From positions 31,319,098 through 31,383,097 of the forward strand of contig OY540812.1 of the NCBI GenBank assembly GCA_961205875.1: a stretch of DNA of 64,000 nucleotides, in the 5' to 3' direction. Each line of letters starts with the position of its first letter. The first letter of the stretch is position 1. This DNA comes from Sialis fuliginosa. Lineage: Eukaryota > Arthropoda > Insecta > Megaloptera > Sialidae. Position numbers and translations under genes: made by a program. This document shows, one piece after another, positions 24,931 through 36,689 of the stretch. The notes beneath the pieces were generated by a model. The model did no database searches and was not told where the DNA came from. It saw only the letters and a program-made list of their open reading frames with translations.

Positions 24931-25020
24931 CGTATATGTATGATGTATGTTAGTGTATTACGTATATGTATGATGTATGTTAGTGTATTACGTATATGTA
25001 TGATGTATGTTAGTGTATTA
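24931..25020 (+). repeat. 30-bp tandem array, three identical units
   Basis: CGTATATGTATGATGTATGT then TAGTGTATTA repeats three times without a difference (24931, 24961, 24991). Confidence 0.95.
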
Positions 25021-25051
25021 TGTAGGTAGTATTCAGCGCGAAGGTACTGTA

Positions 25052-25215
25052 GTGAGATGTTTACCGTGTCAGGAGTTGAAGACCAAGTGTGTAGCGAGAT
25101 GTTTACTATGTCAAGAGTTGAAACCGAGTGTTTAGCGAGATGTTTACTATGTCAGGAGTTGAAACCGAGTGTTTAGCGAGATGTTTACTATGTCAGGAGT
25201 TGAAACCGAGTGTCC
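25052..25215 (+). repeat. 41-bp tandem array, four units
   Basis: GAGATGTTTACTATGTCAGG starts at 25054, 25096, 25137 and 25178. The period of 41 is not a multiple of three, so the open stretch across it is not a conserved repeat protein. Confidence 0.9.
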
Positions 25216-25413
25216 TGTCTCGAAAAATGAAAGATTCTGTTTCAGAGCGGTTAGACAAGGATAGCGATAGATATTTAGAGAGGGGGAAAAATTTAGAACG
25301 TACTCAGAACGTTTTGGAAAAACCCCGGTCGGCATGTTTAAAGCATGTTTAAAGCCTTTAAGCCTTATTGGACCTTTCTACCAGCATTATCGGGAATTCC
25401 AAATCAAACGTGT

Positions 25414-25930
25414 TTAACCCATTAACGCCCATGATACAAATGCACGAAAGAGTTGTAAACATTCTACAAGTCTTGAGGCTTCCGTGGTGATCTTGATATG
25501 GATTTGACTTCTGGGTATAAGCCGTGTCGATTTGTTCATGTTATCGGCCAACGTGTACATCTTTAGGGCTCTTCTCTACTTTTAGAAGAGCCCTGAAGAT
25601 GTACACTGCAATATGTGACGAAACGTTAACATGATCAATCGCCGCGGTTTACACCCAGAACCCAAGATCCAGATGTAAATATTGTAAAAATCAAAGAATT
25701 TTTGTGTTATATTTTTAGATTCACTTATTTATATATTTTTACTATACATAGTTATACTATACCTTATATGCCCAAGAGTGCGTCAACGCAACATTAAATA
25801 TTGGGGAACTTGGACCCGCCAAAAATTTTTTTTTTTGTAAAATAAGCTTATTTTTTAAATAAATAAACATATTAACAAAACATTTCTTATAATTTTTGAA
25901 AACTTACCCCTTTGGGCATTAATGGGTTAA
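25414..25930. mobile_element. piggyBac-like MITE, copy 2, carrying a nested hairpin repeat
   Basis: TTAACCCATTAACGCCCA opens at 25414 and TGGGCATTAATGGGTTAA closes at 25930, so TTAA flanks both ends, as piggyBac targets require. An internal CCCAAGAGTGCGTCAACGCA at 25770 matches copy 1. Confidence 0.6.
25474..25675. mobile_element. hairpin repeat with decayed hammerhead-like core, copy 2
   Basis: Same arms as copy 1 (TTCTGGGTATAAGCCGTGTC and complement), with CTGAAGA at 25593 and GAAACGTTAAC from 25620. It sits inside a TTAA-flanked element (25414-25930). Confidence 0.65.
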
Positions 25931-26192
25931 AACGAAATGGACAGGCTTAAGAGATTTGAAAGTTTTTATAATCCTGTAAGCAATTAAAGAAATTTGTCGC
26001 CTAACTGCAATAAAATTATTTATTAAAAATAAATGTGTGTATGAAATATTTACATTAATCTTTTGGAAATCTAATATGTTAGCGTGGGAACGTCGCTACA
26101 TTAGTATGGATAATACAGAAAAATGATAGAATGATATTGATACTATCCAAAATTTATATTTTAACCATTTTATAGTAACACTTACCGTTTTT

Positions 26193-27152
26193 AGGTTTCC
26201 GTAGAACACTAGGAAACCTTATAGTTTCGCCATGTCCGTCCTCAAAAAATTTAAGCCGATTAAGATGAAATTTGGTATACAGATGAAGACTGATAACATA
26301 AAAACAGAAATGATAAGATTTTTGAAAAAAAAAAATTTTTTTGACCCTATTTCCATTGACTGAAAAGTGAATTCACAATTTTTCTTCACTTACCCCATTG
26401 AGTGGGGGGTCATTAGATAGGTCTCCTAAAATGCAATAAAAAATGTTATTTGACATTTTGATTTTAACCCTTCAGTCACGATATATTTGCGTTCAAAGTC
26501 GTGATCAGAGCGTCCCCCCACCCTTTCATTTCTAAACTATGTATTCAAAAAATCTGAAAAAATTCAAGAATGTAGCTTTTAATTAGTACTTCCACTGAAA
26601 ATTATAACAAACACTGTCAAAATTAATTTGGACCTCCCTTCCATAGACTGAAAAGTGAACTTACATTTTTTTTCTCACATATCCCATTGAGTGGGGGGTC
26701 ATTGGATAGGTCTCCTAAAATGCAACAAAAAATGTATAGTGATCTTTTGATTTTAACCCTTCAGTCACGATATATTTGCATTTAAATGTCGTTGTCAGAG
26801 CGTCCCCCCCCTCCTTAATTTCTAAACTATCTTTTCAAAAAATCTGAAAAAAATTTAGAATGTAGATTTTAATTAGTTCTTCCACTGAAAATTATAACGA
26901 ACACTGTCAAAATTATTTTAGACCCCCTCCCATAGACTGAAATCTGTACTCACATTTTTTTCACTTACCCCATTGAGTGAGGTATCTTTAGATAGGTCTC
27001 CTAAAATGCAACAAAAAATGTTATATGACCTTTTGATTTTAACCCTTCAGTCACGATATGTTTGCATTTAAATGTCGAACACTGTAGCTAGATAGTCTAT
27101 ACAAAAAATTGAAAAAACTCTTGTTTATAAATCGTAATGACTACGGAAACCT
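26193..27152. mobile_element. CCGTAG-ended repeat with 288-bp internal tandem units
   Basis: Ends AGGTTTCCGTAG and CTACGGAAACCT. Inside, a unit of 288-289 bp (markers CATAGACTGAAAAGTG, CCCATTGAGTGGGGGGTCAT, GATAGGTCTCCTAAAATG) is repeated three times, from about 26340, 26628 and 26917. Confidence 0.75.
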
Positions 27153-27296
27153 ATCATGTGCGTGCCCAACACGCACTTGGCTGTTTTATTTCAAGATATT
27201 CTTTATAATGATATCTAAAAGTCTTGTAGCGGCCACAGCAGTGCATTTTTAAAACATTTTTTTCTTCATTAATATATGAATTAAAATTAATTTTGT

Positions 27297-27305
27297 GTGT
27301 GCGTA

Positions 27306-27339
<34 letters not shown>

Positions 27340-27375
27340 TGTGTGTGTGTGCGTGTGTGTGTGTCTACGCTGTGT
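27297..27375. repeat. (GT)n/(GA)n microsatellite
   Basis: Mixed GT, GA and GT runs. The 89-codon stretch on the other strand is a translation of this run. Confidence 0.95.
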
Positions 27376-28215
27376 GTGTTTGCGTGCGTGAGTGTGTGAT
27401 ATGGGAATGAATGTTTGAGGCAATTAGATCTACTACAAGGTCGACATTCTGGCGAGAGTTTTCTTGTGCGATCGGTGACCTAGAGACACTATAATCATTT
27501 GAAAAAAGTGTATTATTTACATTATTGTAAACAGTGATATAATTATTACATATCTATTGTTCGTATTTACTATAATACATTTAATTACTTTACATCTATA
27601 TTAACTATAACTCCTTAATCAATGTATTTAATTAAATACATTAATTAATTAATTAATATACCAAGAAAATAAATTTTCAAGAAATTAAAATTTTCCAATA
27701 GTCCTTCGTCAGTAACTATTTTTTTCTTGACGGTTTTTTACAGGTAAAGTCGCTAGCTTATATCTTTAACAGTTAGAACATCACAACGAATTATCAAATA
27801 CTCCATTTACGCGGTTAATGAGTTCCATGAAAACTGCGCGTAAATAGAATAGAAAGCCGTGTAAAAATAGCTATCTGTTTCATATTCTCAAATATTTTAC
27901 TCTTGGTGAGATATAGTTTTTTTAAATAAAATTTAACAAGTTTCTGACTACAACAAAAAAAACAGTTTTTGATTAACTATCATAAAAAATCTATTCAAAA
28001 TCAATCAAACTTTTAATCACAAAAATTCACTGCTAAATTGTTAAATTGACACAAATAGGTTACGGAATAAATACACATCATGAAGAGTCAAAATTTGGTG
28101 AATACCCGAATTGTATTATACATATTCGGAGAATATCCGAAAAATAAAACTTTACAATCGCGTAAAAGTAAATTCGCGTAAATGTAGGCATTGTGTATCA
28201 AAATGAAATTAATCT
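27376..28215. other. intergenic, no gene seen
   Basis: TTTACGCGG and GCGTAAATAGAATAGAAAGC motifs near 27810-27860 and CGCGTAAAAG near 28155 suggest the ends of an old element. 28539-29020 is also empty of genes. Confidence 0.45.
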
Positions 28216-28538
28216 CTACCTTTATAAAAGGATGTTATATTTTTCTACATGTTACTGGCAAACTCAAAAACTACTGAACCGATTTTAATGCGGTTTTCAA
28301 AAATAGATAATTTTTCAGTGCATGTTCTTAGCTATTAATATTTTATGAAAACTTATGATTTAACATCAAAAGATTAAAAAAATATTTTATCCAGTCGTGT
28401 TTTGTTTCCATGATGTCACAGGGAATAAATATCATTTATATAAAACATAGTAGCCATTGACTAAAGAATTTTATAAGGTGCAAAACTTAATAATTTGTGG
28501 ATATTAACCCGGGCAACACCGGGTCCAATGCACTAGTT
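28216..28538 (+). mobile_element. CTAGT-ended dispersed repeat
   Basis: Contains CTACTGAACCGATTTTAATG and closes with CCCGGGCAACACCGGGTCC then CACTAGTT, a pattern common to insect Helitron-like or RTE-type repeat tails. Confidence 0.5.
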
Positions 28539-29020
28539 AAGTTATAAAATGTTGAATATTTATTTTCATTCAAGTTTAAAACTTAGTACAACAATATTTT
28601 TCATCTAGAAGTTTACCTCAATATTAACAGAAAAGCAAAGTATTTGCATGCATCTAAAATAACATTGATTTCTCTATATACCGTAGTTAAATTCTACACC
28701 CTATATATATTTATCATAATTTTTATACATACACGAAACGTATTGTATAATGAACTATAAAGTATAATTAAAATTATAGTTTTTAATGGAATTCGCGATT
28801 TGAGGGTCCTTAAATCACGTACAATCATTATCTTTATGATGTCTGAGGGTCTATCTGTAAACGCTCTACTGATACTTCCAAACATGGAATTTAAAAATTA
28901 AAATTCTTGCGCACCTCATATTTCTGAAGACAATCACTAAACTAAAAACGCCTTTTTAGACTTTAGTCAATTTTTTAAATTATGTTTGATGTAAGTGGAA
29001 AAAATATTTGAACTATATAT

Positions 29021-29594
29021 TGCTTCCTCGTGCTAAATTCAGCGAACTACCATTACTTAACTATTTAATTTTTATGCAATTTTATTAGCAAATATTTAAT
29101 CAATATTTTTATTAATACGTGTATTTTATTATTTTCGTATAGATTTTTAGTTTTTTAACAATTTCAATCTAAATCCATTTTTTTTCCTATACATACATTT
29201 AATATGTCAATGTAAAAAGCAGCGATTAAAAAAACAATTAACGATTTTTTGATTTTAGAAAGCAAATAAAGATTTTACGAAAAAAGTTATAATGACCTTT
29301 TTATAGAAAATTGAATACTCTACAAAAAAGATTCTATAAAATTTTCACGTAACATACGTCGTTCTTGAGAAATTGGATTATTTGAAATAAATCGAAATCG
29401 GTTCAGTGATTCACGAGTTATACGTGTGATAAGGATTCAGAGGACAGACAGACAGACACCGGACGAAAAGTGTTTATTCTGACTAATTTTGACTTGAAAC
29501 GGAAAAATCAAGTAAAAATTTTGAAATTGGAGAATATTATTTTTCTTTTTTGATAAAATAATTAGATTCTTGCTTTCGGATATGATGAGGAAAC
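29021..29594 (+). mobile_element. GCTTCCTCG-ended dispersed element, plus copy
   Basis: Starts TGCTTCCTCGTGCTAAATTC. The middle carries ACGAGTTATACGTGTGATAA and CAGACAGACAGACACC. The tail is worn. Confidence 0.6.
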
Positions 29595-29624
29595 AAAAAA
29601 GTTTTTAGTAAAAATTATAGAGAA

Positions 29625-31020
29625 GGGGAAAGTGGGGTACATTCGGCCATTTTTTAGATTTTACTTTATAAAAAGTTAAAAATTGTATTATTAGTAAAAC
29701 TTCGAGTATCACCTACTTCTATATTCATTTACACATCATTTTCATTGTTTACAATTTTAAAATTTACGTTTGTTTATTTTTTCCAACATAATTTAAAAAA
29801 AGTGTCAAATGGATGAATGTACCCCACTCGTGGGGTACATATGGCCTATGGATGGGGTACTTTCGGCATATAATAAATAGGCAGCTACAGACATAATAAA
29901 GGCTTTATACTGAAAATACAAATTCTTTAGATACATTACAGGCACTTGTAGACATTTAGAAACAATATAGTACATAAAAATTACTGATATTTAAAAAATC
30001 TTACTTAACATTGAGACTACCAAACTTATAATTAAAAACAAGTAAAAAAGCTGTTCCAGCTTTTGAAGGATGCTCAAGTTTTGCTGTAACGTCAATTAAA
30101 TCAACATCGCATATATCATCTACCGTAGGAAAATAAAATGTAGAGCTACATTCCTTACGTCTTAAAAATTTAACAGTCATAAGATTCAAATTCACTTTTT
30201 CTATTATTTCACCAACAAAATAGATAATTTGGCCTTTGACATTAAATTTTACTAAAATAAAGTTTCCGATATCTATTGGCTCATTAAAAAAGTCTTTAGG
30301 TTCTTGAAAGTCTTCACTGCAATCAGTTGACATTTCCATAACAGAAATCTCTGAATCACTAGAAGAAGAACTATTTGGTAATTCCAATTTCTTTTTTTTA
30401 AGCTTTTGTTTTGGAAGCAATTTATTCATAGCTCTCCTTTTTTTCATTTCTTCAACTTTTTCTTTTTATTTTCTTTCTCTGATGACATCTTCATTAATGG
30501 CATTTCTTTCTGTTTTTGATACGTATTTACGCGGCATCTGTTTGAAAATTAAAAGCAGAACTTATATTTCTTATGTAACTTTTTAATTAAAGTGAAGGGG
30601 GTACATTCGGACAGTGGCCAAATGTACCCCACCCCAAGCATGCCGAATGTACCCCATGTGTAGTAGTACAGGCAAAATAATTTTTTTTCCATCTGTGTAT
30701 ATTTTAAGATTAAGTTTATATCAGAACTTTAAGGGTATTTATTGAAAAACACACAAAAAAATACACGGATGATATAACGAAATAAATAACTAAAAAGTTT
30801 TGGTGTTGTAATTTGTTTAAAAACTTACTTTTAATTGTAAAAAAAACATAATAATTTTTATACACAGCAAAATCGTTACAAACAACAGCACACTTTTTGG
30901 GAACAATGAATTGCATGCTACCAACTGTGTTACAAAGAATTAGGCGCTAAATTAAAATATTCCGAATGTTTTGATGGGTGTCCGAAACTAAACCACGGCC
31001 GAATGTACCCCACTTTCCCC
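29625..31020. mobile_element. pogo-like DNA transposon, deletion derivative
   Basis: The left end GGGGAAAGTGGGGTACATTC (29625 on) is exactly mirrored at 31020, with at least 24 matching bases. Subterminal copies of GGGGTACATTCGG lie near 29830-29870 and 30598-30660. The transposase remnant is inside, on the minus strand. Expected TA flanks are not clear; the junctions read AA. Confidence 0.75.
30001..30537 (-). pseudogene. internally deleted pogo/Tigger-like transposase remnant
   Basis: Read on the minus strand, an ATG at 30537 opens MPRKYVSKTERNAIN, like the start of pogo-type transposases (helix-turn-helix region). After 23 codons comes one stop (30468-30466). The same frame then runs open to 30001, giving a basic stretch (KQKLKKKK), a Ser/Asp/Glu-rich linker (NSSSSSDSEIS) and a C-terminal module (IDIGNFILVKF...YFVGEI...VKFLRRK). 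I recognise this module as the tail found in insect pogo/Tigger-like DDE proteins. The whole DDE catalytic core is missing: start and tail are joined with only a short spacer. It lies inside a transposon with matching inverted ends (29625-31020). It can hardly encode an active transposase; the tail alone is intact for 148 codons. Family assignment is from memory of the motifs. Confidence 0.6.
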
Positions 31021-31412
31021 AATATATTTTTATATTTTTTATTCTAGAAAAATTTGTTTAAAAGATTTTAAAATTATTTTTGAAACGGTTGGTAATTAAA
31101 AAAATGTTACAAATAAAAATTATATTATCTAAAATTTATGTCTCAACCGTTTTTTCGATATAACAAACTGTTTGCAAGAAATTCGTTTCTTTACAACGAA
31201 ATATAAAAAAGACTCATTTTACTAGAAAATGACAACACACATATTTTATAAAAAACTATACAATGAAGAGAGAGCCAAAATAAACCGCATTTACATCGTA
31301 AATCCAGTATTTCCTAACGTAAACTTTTTGCAAAAAGAACTATAAACTGACAAAAGAAAAGACCGTAAACGTCAAATACAACAACCAAAGTTGCCAAACA
31401 TCATAATATGGT

Positions 31413-31557
31413 CTAAAAATAAATTCCCCAGTTCTAAACTATTTCAGACATCATCTGTAAATCCACTACAATCGTCCGCCTGGCGCGTAAACTTCGGCAA
31501 GAATTAGTAGTAAAATATAAAAAAAAATGTACCCCCTCCATTGGGGAATGCAGGTTC
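31413..31557 (+). promoter_or_regulatory. candidate muscle promoter of the upstream troponin C gene
   Basis: CTAAAAATAA at 31413-31422 is a perfect match to the MEF2 consensus YTAWWWWTAR. An E-box, CATCTG, lies at 31452-31457. A TATAAAA stretch begins at 31516, which would place a start near 31547-31557, about 120 bases before the ATG. MEF2 control of insect troponin C genes is known; use of these sites here is inference. Confidence 0.4.
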
Positions 31558-31674
31558 ACAAAACCTATAAGGTTGGGACCTCAGGCATCCTCGTTCGAGT
31601 TAGAAACCAACCATCCAAGAAACAAGATTATTTTTTGATTTTTTAAGTTATTATTTAATTTCAAATTTACCGCC

Positions 31675-34600
31675 ATGGTATGTAATACATAATCAATTGT
31701 TATGTTTGTGTTGTTTAGTGATGTTATTATGTAATATCTTATAGATAACTGGAGGATTTCAATTATTCAAAGTTGATTAAAGACAGTTTTTTGTGAATTT
31801 TTAAAATAATTTTGTGGTTTTATTTTTAACTGATTTTGTCGGAAAATAATATACATTTTATGTGGAAAAACTAAATATTTTTCAATTCCTTTTTTTTAAT
31901 TTTAATATTTTTCTCTTGAATTATTTGAAAAAGTGACAAATTTGATTTTGCTATAGAACCACAAAAATATAAGGGGAGGATCTTCGCGGACCACCCCTCT
32001 CGAAAATAAATAACTTCAGTTTTTCTAAAATATATAAAGCTTAAAGAGTTTAAAACTACAAATTCTGGTTCCCTCTAATTTTTTCAACAAAATTCAAATT
32101 CTATTTTCTCAGTGATAATTTCGAATACCTCAATTTATTTGTGGAATAACATACTCTCTAAAACTGATTATCAGTGACTATGGTCTATAGTGAATAATCA
32201 CTGCTCATCAGTAAATAATCATTGAACAAATCAGTGAATAGTCACTGAACAAATTAGTGGATTATTGTTAATATGGCCAAAATCACTGGTTGATCAGTGA
32301 AAACTGATATAGCACTGATTTTTAGTGACTTTTACGTTCACTGAAGCAATCAGTGGAATTCTCACTGATTCAGTTTATGAGAGTATACATCCCCTATCTC
32401 AATAGTTGGTACCAAAATAAAATGGCGGATAAAAATTTCGTTGAAAACTGGTGATAAATTTTTAAAAAATAATAAATATGATTATAAAATTAAGTTAACC
32501 TCGTAAAATCCAAACAAAAAGAGTTTTTTTGTTTTTAGGGTTGGGGGGGGGGGAGTAGTCTACGGAGCTTCCTTTTTACAGTTCTGAGTGTTTTAAATGT
32601 TTAAAATAATTTTTAAGTATAATTTAAATAATTTTTTTAATTATTTTGTTGTAGGATGAGTTGGACAAAGATCAAATTGCACGTAAGTTGATTTTTATTA
32701 TTTTTCATTTAAAAAAAGTGATATCTATTTTTTGTTACTTTCAAATTAAACTTAAAATTCAATTGTTTAAAAACCCTAATTAATTATTTTTTTTAGAATT
32801 ATTCCATCGATTTCTAAAATTATAAAAATTTTGTTCAAAAAGAATTATCACAGTTATTCAGCAGCAAAATGTAATAATTTTAAAAATAAAATAGATAGAA
32901 AATTAGATATTATTTGAATAATATAATTATTTAATAATTTCTTCGAATATTTTACTAAAAAAAAGACATTTCAATTCGGATGTAGTTGTTTAATAATATT
33001 CCGCCCGATTTATTAAATATAAAACTAATTCGTGAAAGTTAATAATATATTTTTTTAATTACAGTCCTGAAAAATGCCTTCGATGCCTTCGATCAGGAAA
33101 AGAAGGGCTGCATCGGCACCGTAATGGTCGGCACAATCTTAGGAATGCTGGGCATCTCCTTGACTGAAAAAATGTTGGCCGATATCATCGCTGAGGTAGA
33201 TGTTGATGGTAAGAAACATTTTTTTAATTTTTTTTTTTTTGTTAATTGATCAAAACAATCATAGTTGATTTTTCTATGAGATCTAGTTCTCTAAGATCAA
33301 TGCCTTAAGATTTTTTTTATCTGCCTTTTTTAAAAGCCTTAATCTCCCTAACATTTTTTGCTCACTCTATTGGGGACTTTCTATCTCTAAAATCTTACTA
33401 ATCTGCAAAACTGCTTTTACTTTATCCAACCAACTCTAGACGAAAAAATCAATATCTGCTCCGTAACTCGGGACTGATAAAAATAAAGAATAATGTTTTA
33501 ATTTTCTTTCCAGGATCGGGAGAACTTGAATTCGATGAATTCGTTATCCTTGCCTCCCGGTTCCTCGTTGAGGAAGATGCCGAAGCAATGCAACAAGAAC
33601 TTAAAGAAGCTTTCCGGTTATACGACAAAGAAGGTATTTTCAATTTATACAAATTCTACCATGAATATTATCAATTCTCTTCATTGGATAACTTAAAGTG
33701 GATTTTTTAATGATTAATGTATTTTTAATTTATTATAGGTAATGGTTACATCACCACCTCTGTTTTAAGAGAAATTCTTAAGGAACTTGATGACAAAATC
33801 ACAGCTGAAGACTTAGACATGATGATTGCTGAAATTGATTCTGATGGATCAGGAACTGTTGACTTTGATGGTAAGTGAAAATTTATTTATTATTAGTTAT
33901 TATCCGCGACTACGTCCGAGTAGAATATAGATTGACTTCCGGTATTACCAAGTTTAACTAAATGCTTCTTTAACTAACTATCGTATTATCAACAAAACCA
34001 AGCTTTAATTAAAGGGATTTTTAATTTTTTGCACTATTCATTGAGAGCCTAATATTACTTTAAATCGCATTAGTAATACACCAAATCTATTTTAAAAGAG
34101 CACTAACCTAACCTATCTAGCGTACAAAAGTACACTCACTTGTTTTTTTTTAATGTAATCAATTTTTCGGAAAACATAGTATAGGCTTCTATGTGTCCTT
34201 CCTCAGAATGCAAGCTATCTCCCTGCTAAATCAAGATCAGTTCAGCGGTTTAGCCGTGAAAAGATAACAGACAGACACACTTTCGTATTTCTAATATTAG
34301 TATGGATAAAAGGAATACTAATAGAACCAACACTGTATATATCTGTCTGTCACAGAATTCTGAACTGGCCTAGAAAGCTGGGATTTGGTATAATTATAGT
34401 AAATTTTATGTTTTTGGCGTTTTTTGATGGGGCAAAGGGCTACTAAAAATAGTTTTTTATTCAATTTGGGTATTATATGAAAGCTGACAATTCTAGGAAT
34501 TTAAATATGCAAACGTTATGTTATTATTAAAATCTTCATTCAGTTTTTCAGCAATTTACAATTAAAGAAATAAAAAAGAAAATAAAACAATTTTCCACAT

Positions 34601-34987
34601 CGCCAATTTACGTTGTACATATACAATATTTTTCTTTATAAATTTTTTTACTTCCTTACAATACATTTTTTTTGTTTGTACGCAAGCGTATAAATCTTTA
34701 ATTTTTTATGAAAATCGATTTCCTTATACAATTTAGCCGCCATCTTGAATCGGCAATATTGGAATTCTCTAATAATTATGCGATTAAAATAAAATTAAAA
34801 TTTTTTATAGCCGAATATGTTTATGGGCCTTCTTTCCAAATGAAATGGGTTATACGTTTCACACTTACATTTGTTAGTCTATGCATTATATATTTTATGC
34901 TTTTTAATAAAATTATTATGAAGAATTAATTAATATTATTTATTTGTTCCAGAATTCATGGAGGTCATGACAGGTGGAGATGATTAA
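31675..34987 (+). CDS. TnC: troponin C, upstream paralogue (six exons)
   Basis: Exons: 31675-31677 (ATG only), 32655-32682, 33065-33208, 33514-33633, 33739-33870, 34953-34987. They join in frame to 153 residues, the normal length for insect troponin C. Four EF-hands are visible. Loop I (residues 20-31, [12 protein letters not shown]) lacks key ligands. Loop II (56-67, [12 protein letters not shown]) is intact. Loop III (96-107) ends in Val instead of Glu. Loop IV (132-143, [12 protein letters not shown]) is intact. Two working sites, II and IV, match the common synchronous-type insect isoforms. The protein binds calcium on the thin filament and relieves troponin I inhibition of actomyosin. 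The ATG-only first exon is a known feature of insect troponin C genes; the alternative, a start elsewhere, would need an in-frame ATG that exon 2 lacks. Introns 1 and 5 carry repeat insertions. A second paralogue follows at 38660. Confidence 0.95.
32154..32383. mobile_element. MITE in troponin C intron 1, packed with CACTGA/TCAGTG motifs
   Basis: 230 bp flanked by TA on both sides. The left end CTCTCTAAAACTGATT matches the complement of the right end, CTCTCATAAACTGAAT. At least ten TCAGTGA or TCACTGA-type hexamers occur in both orientations. Noncoding. Confidence 0.65.
34161..34307 (-). mobile_element. Helitron-like repeat in troponin C intron 5
   Basis: ATGCAAGCTATCTCCCTGCT, GGTTTAGCCGTGAAAAG, CAGACAGACACAC and CTAATATTAGTATGG follow in order, as in the other copies. 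Confidence 0.65.
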
Positions 34988-35113
34988 GAAATTCCATCCT
35001 AGCCCACAATTTTTACAAAAACTACACAGATGTTATTTTTCTGTTAACTCAATATTGTTATGAATGTGATATATTTATAAATTTCCGTAGAAATTTATTT
35101 TCTATAATGATAT

Positions 35114-35175
35114 AATAAATAATTCTATTAATAGTTGTATATATTCATTTAATATATTATATTTTATTAAATAAA
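35114..35175 (+). promoter_or_regulatory. poly(A) signals of the upstream troponin C gene
   Basis: AATAAA occurs at 35114-35119 and again at 35170-35175, 127 and 183 bases after the stop codon. Either could set the 3' end. Confidence 0.55.
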
Positions 35176-35821
35176 CAGTACCTTTTAAATCACTGTCTAT
35201 TTATTTTCAGATTTATATACAGAATGGTTAATAAGTATCTTCCCTAAAAAAATATTGACACTTTATTAGCCGAGTTTATAAATAAATCGACCTAAACGAC
35301 AGTTCTATGATAATTTTTATTATTGATAATTTAGCACAAGCTTGTCCAGCCCGCGGCCCGCGAATATCTTTTAAAAAAATAAAAATAAATATAATAATAA
35401 ACCTGAATTGAAATTGATGCGACTAAAAAAAAGGTCTTCATTTTTTATTTTTCCTAGCCTAACTTTATTTATTCAATAAAATTAGAAATTCAAATTGGCG
35501 CGACAAAAAAACCTGTAGCCCGTAAATTGGGTTTATGCTATGCGGCCAAGAAGGTTCAAAAGGTTTTAGCGCATGCATGGTATATAAAAAATCAAAGGTA
35601 TTAAAACAATGATGATGTAGGTATATGGAAAATATCTTGTATTAGACGAGGCGCTAGAAGGAAGTGAGTGGAAATAATATGACAACCGTTGTTGAAATTC
35701 GTATTCCTGAGACCTAAATTAATTTTAAAATGCAAGGTGCCAGTAAGTACCTTGGTCGGATATTTTTTTAAATTGCGAAAATGCCTTAAAAAATGTTTTT
35801 CAAAATAAATTTTTGTTCGTA
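35176..35821. other. intergenic with hAT-like segment
   Basis: 35338-35550 starts CAAGCTTGTCCAGCCCGCGG, like hAT-family MITEs; no clean right end. Confidence 0.4.
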
Positions 35822-36122
35822 TCATCAAGCCGGTCTCGGTCCGGTGTCGCTTCAATCTACATAATATATTGTATAATTAAATAATAAACAATAGAATCAT
35901 TCACACTATAGGTATTCGATACAGTATTGGGGTCGATTCACATTATCGTGCCGGTCCCGATCCGATCTCGCTCCAGTCAAATATTCAGTATAGTAAATAC
36001 TGTATCGGAGCGTAACTAGACCGACACCGGCACGATACCTATAGTGTGAATGCTTTCATTGTTTATTGTTTATTTATATTTGATTAGAACGAGATCGGAC
36101 CGAGACCTGACCGGGACCGGCA
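35822..36122. mobile_element. GC-rich CCGGTCTCGGTCC palindrome
   Basis: Inverted arms with CCGGTCTCGGTCC-type motifs and ATTCACACTATAGGTAT, mirrored at about 36035-36055. Further CCGGGACCGGCACGATA units follow to 36210. It stands out by GC content. Probably one or two MITEs of one family. Confidence 0.55.
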
Positions 36123-36579
36123 CGATAGTCTGGATCGACCTTTACTATACCGAATATTTGACTGGAGCGAGACTGGCCCGAAACCGGCTCGATAGGCTGG
36201 ATCGATCTTTAGGACCAGCTCTAAATAAAAGGAAGCGTTTGTTAAGCAACGATAGTGATTAAAATTAAAAATTAATTCACTTTTTTTTACTAATTTTTAT
36301 GTAACTGAAATCGTAATCATATGCACACAATGCACATACATATTTTTATTTTTATTTTAAGTTGTTAATTTATAAAACTGAATTACTTTATTATTATTTT
36401 TTTATTTGACATAAAATATAATATCTGGTAAAATCATATAATTCAAATAATGTTTTAATTAAAAAAATATATTTTTACGTTTTTTGAGCCATTGGAACCA
36501 ATTCCCAGTTTTTTATGCATACCATATTTTTTACACGATTTTTTTTATACGCTGATAGGCTGTACGTATCTAATGTGCA

Positions 36580-36689
36580 TAAACAGAATTGGTTGTACTT
36601 TAAGTTCATGAGAGTAAAAAAAACGAAGCCCATCAATCTCAAAACGTATACCTTACTCTTAAAGCGGCCAAGGCTGGTGCCGGTACCTT
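36580..36689. mobile_element. right end of an AAGGTAC-type (family X) element
   Basis: AAGTTCATGAGAGTAAAAAA, CCCATCAATCTCAAAACGTA and GGCTGGTGCCGGTACCTTA match the ends of the elements at 45007, 48223 and 58330. No left end was found. Confidence 0.55.

Noticed and set aside
25128..25352. Open stretch starting in the 41-bp tandem array, with a charged end (SRKMKDSVSERLDKDSDRY)
   Set aside because: The array period shifts the frame, there is no splice context, and the charged tail has no recognisable family.
27154..27423. 89-codon minus-strand open stretch with Thr-His runs
   Set aside because: Translation of the GT/GA microsatellite.
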